Assembly (NCBI RefSeq): GCF_003614435.1
Contig: NZ_CP025546.1
Coordinates: forward strand, 682,001-746,000
DNA: 64,000 bases
Direction: 5' to 3'
Origin: Mycobacterium paragordonae
Lineage (GTDB): Bacteria > Actinomycetota > Actinomycetes > Mycobacteriales > Mycobacteriaceae
Shown here: positions 44,105 to 54,124 of the stretch, piece by piece
Layout of the letters: every line of letters starts with the position of its first letter
Numbering within the stretch: the stretch's first letter is position 1
Program-made: the position numbers and the translations under genes
Notes under the pieces: model-generated
What the model saw: only the letters and a program-made list of their open reading frames with translations
What the model was told of the DNA's origin: nothing
Database searches by the model: none

Positions 44105-46714
44105 GTGCGTCTGACGTGGCCGCTGGTCGGCCGGGCACAGGAAATCGCCGTCATCCGGGCAGCGATATCTGATCCGCGCACACCGGGGGTCCTCGTCTGT
44201 GGCGCACCCGGTGTCGGAAAGAGCCGGCTTGCGGGTGACGCACTCACGGGCCTTCATGGGTGCGCCACCCGCTGGGCTGTTGCCAGCGCGTCGGCACAAT
44301 CGCTTCCCCTGGGTGCATTCGCCGCCTGGGTGCGGGTGCCCGGGCCAGGCGACGGGCAGTTGGTACACCTCGTTCGCGACGTGATCGAATCGCTGACGGC
44401 CACAACGCAACACACCGCGGTGGTCATCGCCGTCGACGACGCGCACCTGCTCGACGACCTGTCGGTGTTCGTGCTGCACCAGATCGTCCAGCGCCGGTCG
44501 GCCAAAGTGGTGTTGACGGTTCGCAGCGGTGAGCCGCTTTCCGCTGCGCTACGGGAAGTGTGGAGCGCCGGTTTCGAGCGACTGGATCTGCAGCCGCTCT
44601 CGGCCGACGAAACAGCGACATTGTTGTCGGCGGCCCTAAATGGGCCCGTTGATCCTGATGTCTCGCAAAGACTTTGGAAGCTGACGCGGGGCAACGCACT
44701 GTATCTGCGCAACATCGTCGAACAGGAACGGGCCGATGGCCGGTTGGTGCAACGCCACGGCTATTGGCGATGGACCGGCGACCCGGTGGTGCCGCCCAGT
44801 CTGGCCGAGTTGATCGAGTCGCGAATGGGGACATTGCCCGGTGCGGTGGGCGATGTCGTGGACACGCTGGCGGTCGGAGAGCCGATCGAACTGAAGTCCC
44901 TGGCGCGACTGGTGGACGCGGCGGCCATCGAGGAGGCCGACGTGCGGGGACTGATTGCGATCGGCCCGGTCGACGGCAGTGTGGAAGTGCGGCTGGCTCA
45001 TCCGCTGTATGGCGAGCTGCGCCGGTCGCGGGCTGCGGCAACCCGGTTGCGCCGGCTGCGCGGCCGGGTCGCCACCGAGTTGGCCGCGTCCGAAGATCGC
45101 GACGAAGTGCGAACAGTGGTGCGCCGCGCGGTGTTGAGCGTCGACTCCGATCTCGCACCCGACGGGGAACTCCTTCTTCGGGCAGCCGAAGGCGCGATGT
45201 TCCTCGCCGATGCTCCGCTGGCGGACCGGTTGGCGGCGGCGGCAATTCGCGCCGGATGCGGTGTACCGGCCTACAACATCCGCTCGTTCGCGCTGGCCTG
45301 GCAAGGACGCGGTGCGGAGGCCGACGCGGCGGTGGCTGCGACCCCAACCGACGGTCTCTCCGAGGAGGATCGGGTTTATCTGCTCGGTCATCGCGGGTTC
45401 AACAGGCTGTGGGGGCTGGCTGATCCCGACGGTGCCAGGCAGCTGTTCGAGGAAGCCGCACACGTGGCGACGGCGTCCACACGTAGCTGGAGCGACGCCT
45501 ACCTGACCGTCTACTGGGCATCGATGGCACAGCCCCACAAGGCGATTGCCCTTGGGGAGACCGTCGATCTGGAATGCCTGCCCGGAATCATCAGTTCCGC
45601 CGCGGCGTGGGCGCTGGTCGTCGCCCACGGCGATGCGGGGCACGCCGCAGAGACGGACCGGGTGGCCGAAGTCGGCTACGCCTGCGTGCAGCGCACGTCC
45701 ACCGCGGCCCACATGAGGTTGATTCTGGCCGACCGGCATCTGGGTGCGCTGCTGCTCAGTGGTCGCTTGTCGAAGGCCAGCGCCCTGGCGCAGCAGGCGC
45801 GTGAGCAGACCGCGGATGTTCCCGGTGTCGCCCAACTTCTGGGCGCGGCGATCATGGGCCGGGCTGCGGCCGGATCGGGACGTCTGGATGAGGCCAGGAA
45901 GCACCTGCAGACCGTTGTCGAGCTTTTCGCCGGTGATTCCAACGGTTTTCGCTATCGCTACCTCATTCCGCTCACCGTCACACTGGCCATGTGCGGCCTG
46001 GCTGACGACGCGTCCGCCGCACTTGATGCTGTGGAGGCAGAGCACCATCGAAGTTGGGGTTTCGTCGCTTTCGAGCACGAGTTGGCGCGCGCCTGGGTCG
46101 CTGCCTGCCAGGGTGCGCTCAGCGAAGCGATCAACATTGCGCTTCGTTCGGCCGAATCGACCTGTGCCACCGGACAATACGCTGCGGAGGTGCTGTGCTT
46201 GCAGACGGCCACGCAATTCGGTGCTGGGTCGACGGCAGCACGGCTGGGCGAGCTCGCGCAATTCGTGGAGGGCCCGCGGGTCGGCATCGCCGCCCGGTTC
46301 GCCGCCGCGCTGGCGACGGGTGACGGAGCCGAGTTGGTCTCGGTGTCAGAGGATTTCGAAACACAGGGCGATCTCATGGCCGCGCTCGACGCGGCAGCGC
46401 ACGCAGCGATAGCGTTCCGCCACAAAGACTTACGAGGGTCGGCGTTGAGCTGCTCGACACGCGCGGATGCCCTGGCCGAGCGGTGCGGCGGCGCGATCAC
46501 CCCAGCGCTTCGTCAGGCCAGCGTGCCCGTTCCGTTCACCTCGCGGGAGCGGGAGATCGTGATGCTGCTCGGAGAGGGCCTGCCCAGCCGTGCCGTTGCC
46601 GAGCGCCTGACACTGTCGGTGCGCACGGTCGAAGGTCATATCTACCGGGCGATGACTAAGACCGGAGTCTCCAGCCGCGAGGAACTTGCTGCTTTATTGA
46701 AGCCGCGGGGCTGA
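44105..46714 (+). CDS. LuxR-type regulator with AAA (STAND-like) ATPase domain
   Basis: 869 residues from GTG 44105. Walker A is GAPGVGKSRL (about residues 34-43) and Walker B VVIAVDDAHLLDD. A long helical TPR-like middle follows, and a C-terminal LuxR helix-turn-helix: FTSREREIVMLLGEGLPSRAVAERLTLSVRTVEGHIYRAM. Such large ATP-dependent activators (MalT/LAL type) respond to small ligands. Target genes are unknown; the convergent hydrolase is 22 bases beyond its stop. The absence of a cyclase domain distinguishes it from the protein at 13157. Confidence 0.9.
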   Translation: MRLTWPLVGRAQEIAVIRAAISDPRTPGVLVCGAPGVGKSRLAGDALTGLHGCATRWAVASASAQSLPLGAFAAWVRVPGPGDGQLVHLVRDVIESLTATTQHTAVVIAVDDAHLLDDLSVFVLHQIVQRRSAKVVLTVRSGEPLSAALREVWSAGFERLDLQPLSADETATLLSAALNGPVDPDVSQRLWKLTRGNALYLRNIVEQERADGRLVQRHGYWRWTGDPVVPPSLAELIESRMGTLPGAVGDVVDTLAVGEPIELKSLARLVDAAAIEEADVRGLIAIGPVDGSVEVRLAHPLYGELRRSRAAATRLRRLRGRVATELAASEDRDEVRTVVRRAVLSVDSDLAPDGELLLRAAEGAMFLADAPLADRLAAAAIRAGCGVPAYNIRSFALAWQGRGAEADAAVAATPTDGLSEEDRVYLLGHRGFNRLWGLADPDGARQLFEEAAHVATASTRSWSDAYLTVYWASMAQPHKAIALGETVDLECLPGIISSAAAWALVVAHGDAGHAAETDRVAEVGYACVQRTSTAAHMRLILADRHLGALLLSGRLSKASALAQQAREQTADVPGVAQLLGAAIMGRAAAGSGRLDEARKHLQTVVELFAGDSNGFRYRYLIPLTVTLAMCGLADDASAALDAVEAEHHRSWGFVAFEHELARAWVAACQGALSEAINIALRSAESTCATGQYAAEVLCLQTATQFGAGSTAARLGELAQFVEGPRVGIAARFAAALATGDGAELVSVSEDFETQGDLMAALDAAAHAAIAFRHKDLRGSALSCSTRADALAERCGGAITPALRQASVPVPFTSREREIVMLLGEGLPSRAVAERLTLSVRTVEGHIYRAMTKTGVSSREELAALLKPRG

Positions 46715-46736
46715 GGCGCGGGGTTGAAACGAGGGC

Positions 46737-47498
46737 TTAGTCCTCGTCGAGATATGCGTCGGCCCACGCGCCGATGATCCGGGCAGCCCGCCGAGCCTGG
46801 CCCCGCGCGGTGAGCAGGTGATCGGAACCCTCCAGCGAGACGAAGCTGCGCGGGTGGCGAGCCAGCCGGAAGATCTCGGTCGCGTTTCCGATGCCGACCG
46901 TGTTGTCGGTCGGCGAATGCAGGATCAGCAGCGGCAACCGTAGTCCTTTGATCTTGTCGTGCAGATGCGCAGCGCGCACATCCTCGACGAAGTCCCGCTT
47001 CAGGGTCAGCGTGCGCCCGCCGACCATCCACTCGGCACTGCCTTCGGACAGGCAACGGTCAACCACTGCGTCGTAATGCTTTTCGACGTGGCTCGGGTCT
47101 ATCGGTGCCGCCACCGTGACGACCGACCGCACCCCCGGTGACTGGCGGGCGGCGGCGAGTGCGGCTGCGCCGCCCCACGAGTGACCGACCAATATGTCGG
47201 CCGGGGTTCCGCGCTCGGCCATGAACTCGCATGCCTTGACGATGTCGTTGACCTTGACGGTGAACGACCCGTCGCCCCAATCTCCCTCGGATCCACTGAG
47301 ACCCAGCGCGTCGAAGCGCAGCATGCCGATCCCGTCGGCGGCCAGTTGCTTGCAAATGCGGGCCGCGGCCGGCGACTCTTTGCCGAGAGTGAAGCCGTGT
47401 GCGAACACTCCCCAGCCGCGCACCTCGCCTTCCGGCACGTCGATGATCCCCGCCAGGTTCGGCCCCGTCGAACTTCGGAACGTGACGCGTTCGCCCAT
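46737..47498 (-). CDS. Alpha/beta hydrolase
   Basis: 253 residues. Catalytic motifs are HGFTLGKES (oxyanion region), GHSWGG with the nucleophile Ser, HSPTDNTV with the Asp, and GSDHLL with the His. It resembles dienelactone-hydrolase/osmotically inducible-type hydrolases that act in the cytoplasm on small esters. It is divergent from the cutinase gene across 70 bases. The substrate is unknown. Confidence 0.85.
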   Translation of the reverse strand: MGERVTFRSSTGPNLAGIIDVPEGEVRGWGVFAHGFTLGKESPAAARICKQLAADGIGMLRFDALGLSGSEGDWGDGSFTVKVNDIVKACEFMAERGTPADILVGHSWGGAAALAAARQSPGVRSVVTVAAPIDPSHVEKHYDAVVDRCLSEGSAEWMVGGRTLTLKRDFVEDVRAAHLHDKIKGLRLPLLILHSPTDNTVGIGNATEIFRLARHPRSFVSLEGSDHLLTARGQARRAARIIGAWADAYLDED

Positions 47499-47568
47499 GT
47501 TGGAGATCTAACACCGCCGACGGCCCGAGCGGTTCGACGCCTGATGGGCAGGTCCGTAACATCGCGTC

Positions 47569-48207
47569 ATGAGGCTTGTCGCGATAATGCCAGGCGCGCA
47601 CGCTGCTCTCAGCCTGGCGACTGCCGTCCTGCTGGGTTTCGGGTTGGCCATCGGCCCCGCGTCATCGTTGCCGAAGGCAGCGGCGGCCTGCCCCGACGCG
47701 GAAGTGGTCTTCGCCCGCGGCCGTGAGGAACCACCCGGCGTCGGCGCCGTCGGGGATGCCCTCGTCAATTCGCTGCGCGGCAAGACGCGGATGTCGATCG
47801 GCGTCTACGGGGTCAACTACCCGGCCAACATCACCACCGGCACCGGTGCCAACGACATGAGTGCTCACGTCCAGTCGATGGCCAGAGACTGCCCGAATAC
47901 GCGCATGGTGCTCGGCGGCTATTCACTCGGCGCCGAGGTGGCCGATTTGGTGACCGGGGGCCGTCCGCTGTTCGGGTTCACCAACGTCCTGCCGCCGGGC
48001 GTCGACCAGCACGTCGCCGCGGTCGCGTTGTTCGGTAACGGGACTCGTGGGCTGTCGCCGGCCTTCGCCGGAAAGACGATCGACCAGTGCGCGCCCGGGG
48101 ATCCCATCTGCGGTAGGGGCACGAACTGGCCGTCGCATCTGCAGCCGTCTTATATCGACTCCGGACTGGTGGATCAGGCGGCCAGTTTTGTGGCAGGCAA
48201 GCTGTAG
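47569..48207 (+). CDS. Secreted cutinase-like serine esterase (Culp family)
   Basis: 212 residues. A signal peptide with hydrophobic core ends near AAA about residue 40. The cutinase motif GGYSLGAEV holds the catalytic Ser; the Asp is in DQCAPGDPIC and the His in WPSHLQPSYI. Paired cysteines (AACPD with RDCPN, and QCAPGDPIC) match the cutinase disulfides. Mycobacterial Culp enzymes hydrolyse lipids and esters at the cell surface. Confidence 0.9.
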   Translation: MRLVAIMPGAHAALSLATAVLLGFGLAIGPASSLPKAAAACPDAEVVFARGREEPPGVGAVGDALVNSLRGKTRMSIGVYGVNYPANITTGTGANDMSAHVQSMARDCPNTRMVLGGYSLGAEVADLVTGGRPLFGFTNVLPPGVDQHVAAVALFGNGTRGLSPAFAGKTIDQCAPGDPICGRGTNWPSHLQPSYIDSGLVDQAASFVAGKL

Positions 48208-48343
48208 CGGCGGGCGGAATTCTCAGCTAATACCTAACTGCTGAGTACGGTAACGAATCCGATGCGGTGATATTTTAGATCAGCGAGTGTCGCGGTTTCT
48301 CTGGCTGGACCGGGACTCGCTGGCTAACGCATTTGGAGAAAAA

Positions 48344-50479
48344 GTGGACATCGTACTCGGGCTATCGATGACACCGGCGGCGGTTCGTATGGTGCTGGTC
48401 GAGGGGCATAAAGCGGATGGCGTCACCGTCGAGGAGAGGGAGTTCCAGGTCGATGTCGGCCGCGGCTCAGCAACTGACCATCTGGTGGCGGTGATACAGG
48501 ATGTCCAAGACGCTGCAGCGGCGGCCGGCAACCGAGTGATGTCGATCGGCGTGACCTGGACCGACGAATCCGACGCGGGCCGGCTGGATGAGGCGCTGGC
48601 TGATTGCAACGCCGGCATCATCACGCTCAGCTCGCCGTTCATCGCCGCGACAACCCTGGCGCAAGCCGTTGCGCAGGCGATCAACTCCGAGCACATGGCG
48701 GTGTTGTTCGTTGAACCCGGCAGCGTGACTCTGGCGGTGATTGACGCGGTGCAGGGGGCGATCGCCGACATCCGGAACGAACCGCTGCGCGGCGCCGGTG
48801 CCGTCACGACGCCGGCCGAGCTGATCACGTGGGCCGAGACACTCGCCACCCGGCCAGACGGCGTGTTCCTCATCGGGTCCGGGGTGGACATCGCCATGAT
48901 CAAACTGCAACTCCAGCAGGCAACGTCGCTCGCGGTAATCGTGCCTGAGGAACCGGATACGGCGCTGGCGCGTGGAGCGGCATTGGCGTCCGTCGGCGCA
49001 TCGCCGACCGCTCTGGCTACCGACGCCTTCGCCTTCGCTCGTGTCTCCGGCACTCGGGAGGACGAGGCGGTGACGCTGCCTCGCGTCGCGTACAGCGTGT
49101 TGCCGGACGAAGAGATGGACGCGCCCACCACGGTGCTTGAAACGGGCGAAGAAGCCGAACTGGGCGAGACGCTGCGGCAGCGCAGACCCGTCCTGCTGGT
49201 GGGCAGCGTCGGGGCGGTCGCCCTGATCAGTGCCGTTGTGGCGCTTGAAGTTTCGTTGGCGCTCGGTATCCGGCCGGCGGCGGTGGGTTTGCATCACGTC
49301 CCAGGTCAGAACCGCCTGATGCAGGCGCCGCTGATGCCTTTGGCGCCGCTGGCGGTCGCGCCGGATTCACGGCCGACGGCGATGCGTCCGACGGGTCCGG
49401 TGACGCAACTGCCGCCCTCTGCCCCCTCCATCCCGCTGCCTTCCGTGGTGCTACCCGGTGATTCTTCCGGAGGACCACCCCCCGCTCTTCTCGCGCTGCC
49501 CATCCTGATGCCCAACGCCTTGCCGCCGAGGGTCCCGGACGCCGATTACCCCAATTACCCGATACTGCTGCCGCTGCCAGGCGTGCAGCCCCCAAGTGCT
49601 GCGCCAAGCATTCCGCCGCGAAAACTTCCGTCGATTCCGGTGACGCAGCCTGCGACGACGGTCCCGGTGACCCAGCCTGCGACGTCGGTCCCGGTGTCGC
49701 AGCCCCCCACTTCGGTTCCGGTGTCGCAGTCCGCTACTTCGGTTCCGGTGACGCAACCCCCGTCGACGGTCCCGGTGTCGCAACCTCCGACGACGGTCCC
49801 GGTGACGCAACCTCCGACGACGGTCCCGGTGTCGCAACCACCGACCACCGTTCCGGTGTCACAACCCCCCACTTACGTTCCGGTGTCCCAGCCGCCCAGG
49901 CCTGTTCCGGTGGCCCCGCCAGCGGTCCACGTCCCCGAAGCTCAAGTGCCCGTTGATGTTCCGGCACCTGATGCTCCGGTGGTTCCGGGCCTGCCGGGTC
50001 TGGAAACTCCGCCGGTCCGTGGTCCCGTTCTTGAGGGTCCGACGATTCCTGCCTCGCCAGGCATACCGGCGCAGGATGTGCCTCCGGTCGCACCGCAGCT
50101 ACCCGCTGCTCTTCCCGCGCCGGCCCCAGAGCCCTTACCCACCGCCGGCGGAGGGAGCGCTGGAATCCCCGGAACCAGCCCCCCGATCACGGGCGGCAGT
50201 TCGCTCACCGGCGGTGGCTCGCCCGGCACTGGCGGTGGCTCCCCTGGGGGCTCGTTGGGTGGGGGTTCGCTCGGTGGTGGCGGTGGCTCCCCCGGGGGCT
50301 CGTTGGGTGGAAGCTCGCTGGGTGGCGGCGGAGGTAGTTCGATCGGCGGAGGTAGTTCGATCGGCGGCGGAAGCAGCTCCATCGGTGGCGGCAGCAGCTC
50401 CATCGGTGGCGGCAGCAGCTCCACGGGTGGCAGTAGTTCCAGCGGCGGCAGTGGCAGTTCCGGCGGCGGGAAAAGGTAG
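48344..50479 (+). CDS. DUF7159-type membrane protein with nonapeptide repeats and Gly/Ser tail
   Basis: 711 residues from GTG 48344, five bases after GGAG; a frame open from 48287 lacks a site. The N-terminal domain starts VDIVLGLSMTPAAVRMVLVEG like the protein at 11196. One transmembrane helix lies at about 283-308. Outside the membrane are a Pro-rich stretch, ten tandem copies of a nine-residue unit VPVxQPxTx (residues 431-520), more Pro-rich sequence and a low-complexity Gly/Ser tail (about 602-711). It is probably an extended cell-wall protein; the role is unknown. The 136 bases before the start hold an AT-rich promoter-like TATTTT near 48269. Confidence 0.8.
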   Translation: MDIVLGLSMTPAAVRMVLVEGHKADGVTVEEREFQVDVGRGSATDHLVAVIQDVQDAAAAAGNRVMSIGVTWTDESDAGRLDEALADCNAGIITLSSPFIAATTLAQAVAQAINSEHMAVLFVEPGSVTLAVIDAVQGAIADIRNEPLRGAGAVTTPAELITWAETLATRPDGVFLIGSGVDIAMIKLQLQQATSLAVIVPEEPDTALARGAALASVGASPTALATDAFAFARVSGTREDEAVTLPRVAYSVLPDEEMDAPTTVLETGEEAELGETLRQRRPVLLVGSVGAVALISAVVALEVSLALGIRPAAVGLHHVPGQNRLMQAPLMPLAPLAVAPDSRPTAMRPTGPVTQLPPSAPSIPLPSVVLPGDSSGGPPPALLALPILMPNALPPRVPDADYPNYPILLPLPGVQPPSAAPSIPPRKLPSIPVTQPATTVPVTQPATSVPVSQPPTSVPVSQSATSVPVTQPPSTVPVSQPPTTVPVTQPPTTVPVSQPPTTVPVSQPPTYVPVSQPPRPVPVAPPAVHVPEAQVPVDVPAPDAPVVPGLPGLETPPVRGPVLEGPTIPASPGIPAQDVPPVAPQLPAALPAPAPEPLPTAGGGSAGIPGTSPPITGGSSLTGGGSPGTGGGSPGGSLGGGSLGGGGGSPGGSLGGSSLGGGGGSSIGGGSSIGGGSSSIGGGSSSIGGGSSSTGGSSSSGGSGSSGGGKR
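49634..49903 (+). repeat. 27-bp coding tandem repeat (10 units)
   Basis: Ten in-frame units of 27 bp encode VPVTQPxTx or VPVSQPxTx (the first begins with Ile), and a decayed eleventh follows at 49904-49930. Third-position changes separate the units, so the array is not freshly expanded. Copy number could vary between strains. Confidence 0.85.
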
Positions 50480-50568
50480 CGCCAGGCCAAACCCCGACAC
50501 CGATCTGATCGCGGGTGGAGCCATCGACCGCCAATTGCTTGACGCCCTGCCCAACGCGGTGCACTGTG

Positions 50569-50598
50569 GTGTGATACACGTCATATGACCACTGGTCA
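50569..50598. promoter_or_regulatory. Two small palindromes before the diiron protein gene
   Basis: GTGTGATACAC (50569-50579) and TGACCACTGGTCA (50586-50598) are adjacent short inverted repeats. A -10-like GATACA lies within the first. They end 23 bases before the ATG at 50622. They may form operator sites; the rest of the 142-base gap shows nothing. Confidence 0.35.
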
Positions 50599-50621
50599 CA
50601 CCGGGAGAGGGGCCGCAACCC

Positions 50622-51722
50622 ATGACCACGAAGGACAAGTACACCCACGTCCCCGCGCCGTATTCGTGGGCTGTCCCCAGTGTCGGCGACGCGCGCTTCA
50701 CCTGGGAGTACGACGAGAGCCGCGCCCGGCTTCTTTCCCTCTACCAGAAGGGCAAGGACAAGCAGTGGGACGCTCAGTTGCGCATCGACTGGGCCCAGGA
50801 CGTCGACCCCTATAACCCGATCGGGTTGCCCGACGAGTTCAACCCGCTGTTCGGCAGCCCGATGTGGGACGCCGCTGACGATGCCCGCCGCGACGAGATG
50901 CGCCAGCACTTCCAGTCCTGGCAGTTTTCGCAGTTCCTGCATGGCGAGCAAGGCGCGATGATCTGCGCGGCCAAGATCGTCGAGGTCGTGCCGGACCTGG
51001 ACGCAAAGTTCTACGCGGCCACCCAGACCATGGACGAGGCCCGGCACGTCGAGGCGTTCTCGCGGTTCCTGCAGGAGAAGATCGGCCTGGTCTACCCGAT
51101 CAACAAGAACCTGACGGCGCTGCTGGACGACACCCTGCGCGACTCGCGCTGGGACATGCCCTACCTCGGCATGCAGGTACTCATCGAAGGGCTTGCGCTA
51201 GCCGCCTTCGGGGTGCTGCGTGACATGGCCGCGCCGGACTCGCTGGCCAAGCAGGTGCTGGCTTACGTCATGCAGGACGAGGCCCGGCACGTCGCCTTCG
51301 GCCGAATCTCGCTGAAGGACTACTACTCCGCCCTGACGGAGGCCGAAAGGGGCGAGCGGGAGGAGTTCGTCGTCGACGCCTGCTACCTGATGCGCGACCG
51401 GTTCCGCGGCGAAGAGGTCTTCGAGACCCTCGGCATGAATGTTCAAGAGTGTGCCGACTGGGTCGACAAGTCGCCGCTGATGATCCAGTTCCGCTCGCAC
51501 CTCTTCAGCCGCATCGTGCCGATCGTCAAAGACATCGGTTTGTGGGGTGACAAGGTCCAGAAGGCTTTCCGGGACATGGGTGTTCACGACATGGCCGGCT
51601 TCGACATCGAGGCGCTGATGAAAGCCGATGAAGATCAGGCCGAGGCGCTGGACAAGGCACATGCGGAGATGGCCGAACGGGCCCTCGAGGTGGACCAGGT
51701 GATTGCGGCGGGCGCGAGCTAA
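50622..51722 (+). CDS. Ferritin-like diiron protein (putative oxygenase)
   Basis: 366 residues; a purine-rich GGGAGAGGGG lies upstream. Diiron-type helices carry FLHGEQGAMI, TMDEARHVEAF, IEGLALAAF and VMQDEARHVAFGR, giving two E/DxxH-type pairs typical of the ferritin-like oxidase and oxygenase fold. The substrate is unknown. The last 113 bp (51608-51720) are repeated at 53507-53619 beyond the PE_PGRS gene, so the original 3' neighbour was probably the mug-like gene at 53622. Confidence 0.85.
   Translation: MTTKDKYTHVPAPYSWAVPSVGDARFTWEYDESRARLLSLYQKGKDKQWDAQLRIDWAQDVDPYNPIGLPDEFNPLFGSPMWDAADDARRDEMRQHFQSWQFSQFLHGEQGAMICAAKIVEVVPDLDAKFYAATQTMDEARHVEAFSRFLQEKIGLVYPINKNLTALLDDTLRDSRWDMPYLGMQVLIEGLALAAFGVLRDMAAPDSLAKQVLAYVMQDEARHVAFGRISLKDYYSALTEAERGEREEFVVDACYLMRDRFRGEEVFETLGMNVQECADWVDKSPLMIQFRSHLFSRIVPIVKDIGLWGDKVQKAFRDMGVHDMAGFDIEALMKADEDQAEALDKAHAEMAERALEVDQVIAAGAS
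51608..51720 (+). repeat. 113-bp direct repeat, left copy (3' end of diiron gene)
   Basis: This copy encodes the last 38 residues of the diiron protein. It differs from the right copy (53507-53619) at two positions only. Together the copies bracket the PE_PGRS gene in direct orientation. Confidence 0.9.
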
Positions 51723-51795
51723 ACCTAAGGGTCAAGGCGAATATCGCGAGCGGAGACCACAACCCGGCAGCGATGAGCGTCTGCCGACGGCTTAG

Positions 51796-53382
51796 CTACG
51801 GGAGTCCCGGCGATCCGTCCAGGCCGAGCAGTCCGCCGGTGCCGCCGGCGCCGGCTTTGCCTGCTTTGCCCGGGGTCACGCTGAAACCGCCGTTGCCGCC
51901 GTTGCCACCGTTGCCGATCAGCACGGCATTACCACCTCGACCACCGTTGCCGCCGACGCCGCTGGCGTTGACGGTGGTGTTGGTCCCGCCGTCACCGCCG
52001 AGCCCGCCGTTGCCGATAAACCCGGCCACGCCGCCGGCCCCGCCATTTCCGCCGATGATGGCGCTGATACCGCCGGCGCCACCTGCCCCGCCGTCGCCGA
52101 AGAGCATCCCGGCCGCGCCGCCGGCGCCGCCGTCGCCGCCTATCGCGGCGCCCGAGGCCGCACCGCCGCCGCCGCCGCTGCCGCCGGTGCCGAAGAGCAT
52201 TCCGGCTCGGCCTCCGGCGCCGCCCTTACCGCCGATAGCACCGGAGGTGCCACCGGCCCCGCCAGCGCCACCGGCGCCGGCGAACATGCCTGCATTGCCG
52301 CCGGCCCCGCCATCCCCGGCAATCGAGCCACCGCCACCGGCGGAGCCCCCGGCCCCGCCATCGCCGAAGAACATGCCTGCATTGCCGCCGGCCCCGCCGT
52401 CGCCGTTGATTGCGCCGCCGCCACCACCGGTGCCGCCGGACCCGCCGCTACCGCCGAGCATGCCGCCGTTACCGCCGGCCCCGCCATGCCCGCTGATTGC
52501 ACCGGCGCTGCCGCCGGCGCCGCCAAAGCCACCGGTGCCGCCGGTGCCAATCAGCCCACCGGAGCCGCCGGGTCCACCGTTGCCTCCTACGGCGGCGCCG
52601 GTGAACCCGCCAATACCGCCAGTGCCGCCCGTGCCAAACAGTCCCGCAGTACCGCCGGCGCCGCCGACCCCGCCGTTACCTCCAGCGCCGTTACCGCTGC
52701 CACCGGGGCCGCCGGTGCCGCCCGAGCTGAACAGCCCGCCGGCCCCGCCGACCCCGCCGTTCCCCCCGGTGCCGGCCACATTGAATCCACCCGCACCGCC
52801 GCCGCCGCCGGCCCCGAACAGCGACCCGCCGGCCCCGCCGGCTCCGCCGTTGGTGGTGCCGGGCCCGCCGGCCCCGCCGGCGCCGCCAACGCCGAACAAC
52901 CCCGCGGCCCCGCCGGCGCCCCCATTTTGGCCGACCCCGCCGGACCCGCCGTTGCCGCCGCTACCGATCAAGATTCCGCCGGCCCCGCCATTGGCCCCGG
53001 TACCTGGGGTCCCATTGGTGCCGTTGCCGATCAGGGGGCGACCGGTCAGCGTCAGGAAGGGCGCGTTGATTGCAGTGAGAAGGGGCTGTAGGGGCGTGGC
53101 CGCAGTGGCCTCGGCGCCGGCATACGCGTCTGCACCAGCACCCAACGTCTGCGCAAATTGATCATGGAACGCGGCCGCCTTTGCGCTGAGCGCCTGGTAG
53201 CCCTGGGCGTGCCCGGAGAATGCCGCCGCGATGGCCGCCGACACCTCGTCGGCGCCCGCCGCCACCAGCGCGGACGTATTGACCCTCGCGGCCGCATTGG
53301 CCGCGCTCAGCGCCGATTCGATACCGGCTAGATTCGCTACCGCCGCTGCCAGCGCCTCTGGCGCCGCAATCAGAAACGACAT
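51796..53382 (-). CDS. PE_PGRS family protein
   Basis: 528 residues. The PE domain ([20 protein letters not shown], about residues 1-95) is followed by the linker GRPLIGNG and a long PGRS region of GGxGG repeats ending [14 protein letters not shown] proteins are secreted by type VII systems, usually ESX-5, and reach the cell surface. The opposite strand has a long proline-coding frame that is a shadow of the repeats. The gene runs against its neighbours and lies between 113-bp direct repeats. Confidence 0.93.
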   Translation of the reverse strand: MSFLIAAPEALAAAVANLAGIESALSAANAAARVNTSALVAAGADEVSAAIAAAFSGHAQGYQALSAKAAAFHDQFAQTLGAGADAYAGAEATAATPLQPLLTAINAPFLTLTGRPLIGNGTNGTPGTGANGGAGGILIGSGGNGGSGGVGQNGGAGGAAGLFGVGGAGGAGGPGTTNGGAGGAGGSLFGAGGGGGAGGFNVAGTGGNGGVGGAGGLFSSGGTGGPGGSGNGAGGNGGVGGAGGTAGLFGTGGTGGIGGFTGAAVGGNGGPGGSGGLIGTGGTGGFGGAGGSAGAISGHGGAGGNGGMLGGSGGSGGTGGGGGAINGDGGAGGNAGMFFGDGGAGGSAGGGGSIAGDGGAGGNAGMFAGAGGAGGAGGTSGAIGGKGGAGGRAGMLFGTGGSGGGGGAASGAAIGGDGGAGGAAGMLFGDGGAGGAGGISAIIGGNGGAGGVAGFIGNGGLGGDGGTNTTVNASGVGGNGGRGGNAVLIGNGGNGGNGGFSVTPGKAGKAGAGGTGGLLGLDGSPGLP

Positions 53383-53402
53383 CTGACACCTCCCAGCGCG
53401 CC

Positions 53403-53621
53403 ATGACGATTACGCCATGCCCCCCCGGGGATCGCCGGTCATCACCAAGCGATGAGACCATCATCCTCTCCTGCACACGGTGCCGATTCATTTCGACGAG
53501 ATTGCTCGAGGCGCTGATGAAAGCCGATGAAGATCAGGCCGAGGCGCTGGACAAGGCACACGCGGAGATGGCCGAACGGGCCCTCGAGGTGGACCAGGTT
53601 ATTGCGGCGGGCGCGAGCTGA
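53403..53621 (+). pseudogene. Orphan 3' remnant of the diiron protein gene
   Basis: The open frame of 72 codons has unrelated first codons and then the last ~38 residues of the diiron protein. It includes the right copy of the 113-bp repeat (53507-53619) and ends in TGA rather than TAA. It has no matching N-terminal domain and probably makes no functional product. Its stop abuts the convergent mug-like stop exactly. Confidence 0.8.
53507..53619 (+). repeat. 113-bp direct repeat, right copy
   Basis: 111 of 113 bases match the left copy at 51608-51720; the changes are T to C and G to T. It sits on the far side of the PE_PGRS gene. Confidence 0.9.
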
Positions 53622-54124
53622 CTAATTCAGCGCACTGCGAAGCTCGGCATATGCGGCTACCAGGTCGCCGAGGCTGAAAGCTCTGTTGAGTCCGCTAGGG
53701 TTCGGCAGAATCCAAGCCGTCGACCCGGCGAATTGATCGGGGAACCGCCCCCAGCTGACTCCGGATTCGCCGATCATCGCCGAGAAGGCTCGCTTGCCGA
53801 GGAACGCGATAACTCGCGGTCTGTAGCGGCGCATCTTCGCCTCGAATTGCGGACGCGCCTGCCGGAACTCGTCCAGCGATATTTCATCGGCCCGTTTGGT
53901 CGCCCGGGCGACCAAAGCGGTTATGCCACAGCCGTATTCGAGCAACCGGCGCTCCTCCGACGGACGCAGGCGCACGTCGGTGAACCCGGCGAGGTGCAAC
54001 ACCGGCCAGAAGCGATTACTGCGGTTGGAGAAGTTGTGGCCATCGGCGACCGCCGTGGCAGCAGGGTTGATCCCGCAGAAGACGACCTCGAGGCCGTGCG
54101 CCAAAACGTCTGCGTCGTATCCGG

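Noticed and set aside
49634..49903. Regular repeats considered as CRISPR or other non-coding array
   Set aside because: The 27-bp units are contiguous, in frame and encode a nonapeptide; there are no unique spacers.
51773..53161. Long plus-strand proline-rich open frame
   Set aside because: It is the antisense shadow of the GGxGG repeats of the PE_PGRS gene; GC-rich repeats keep several frames open.
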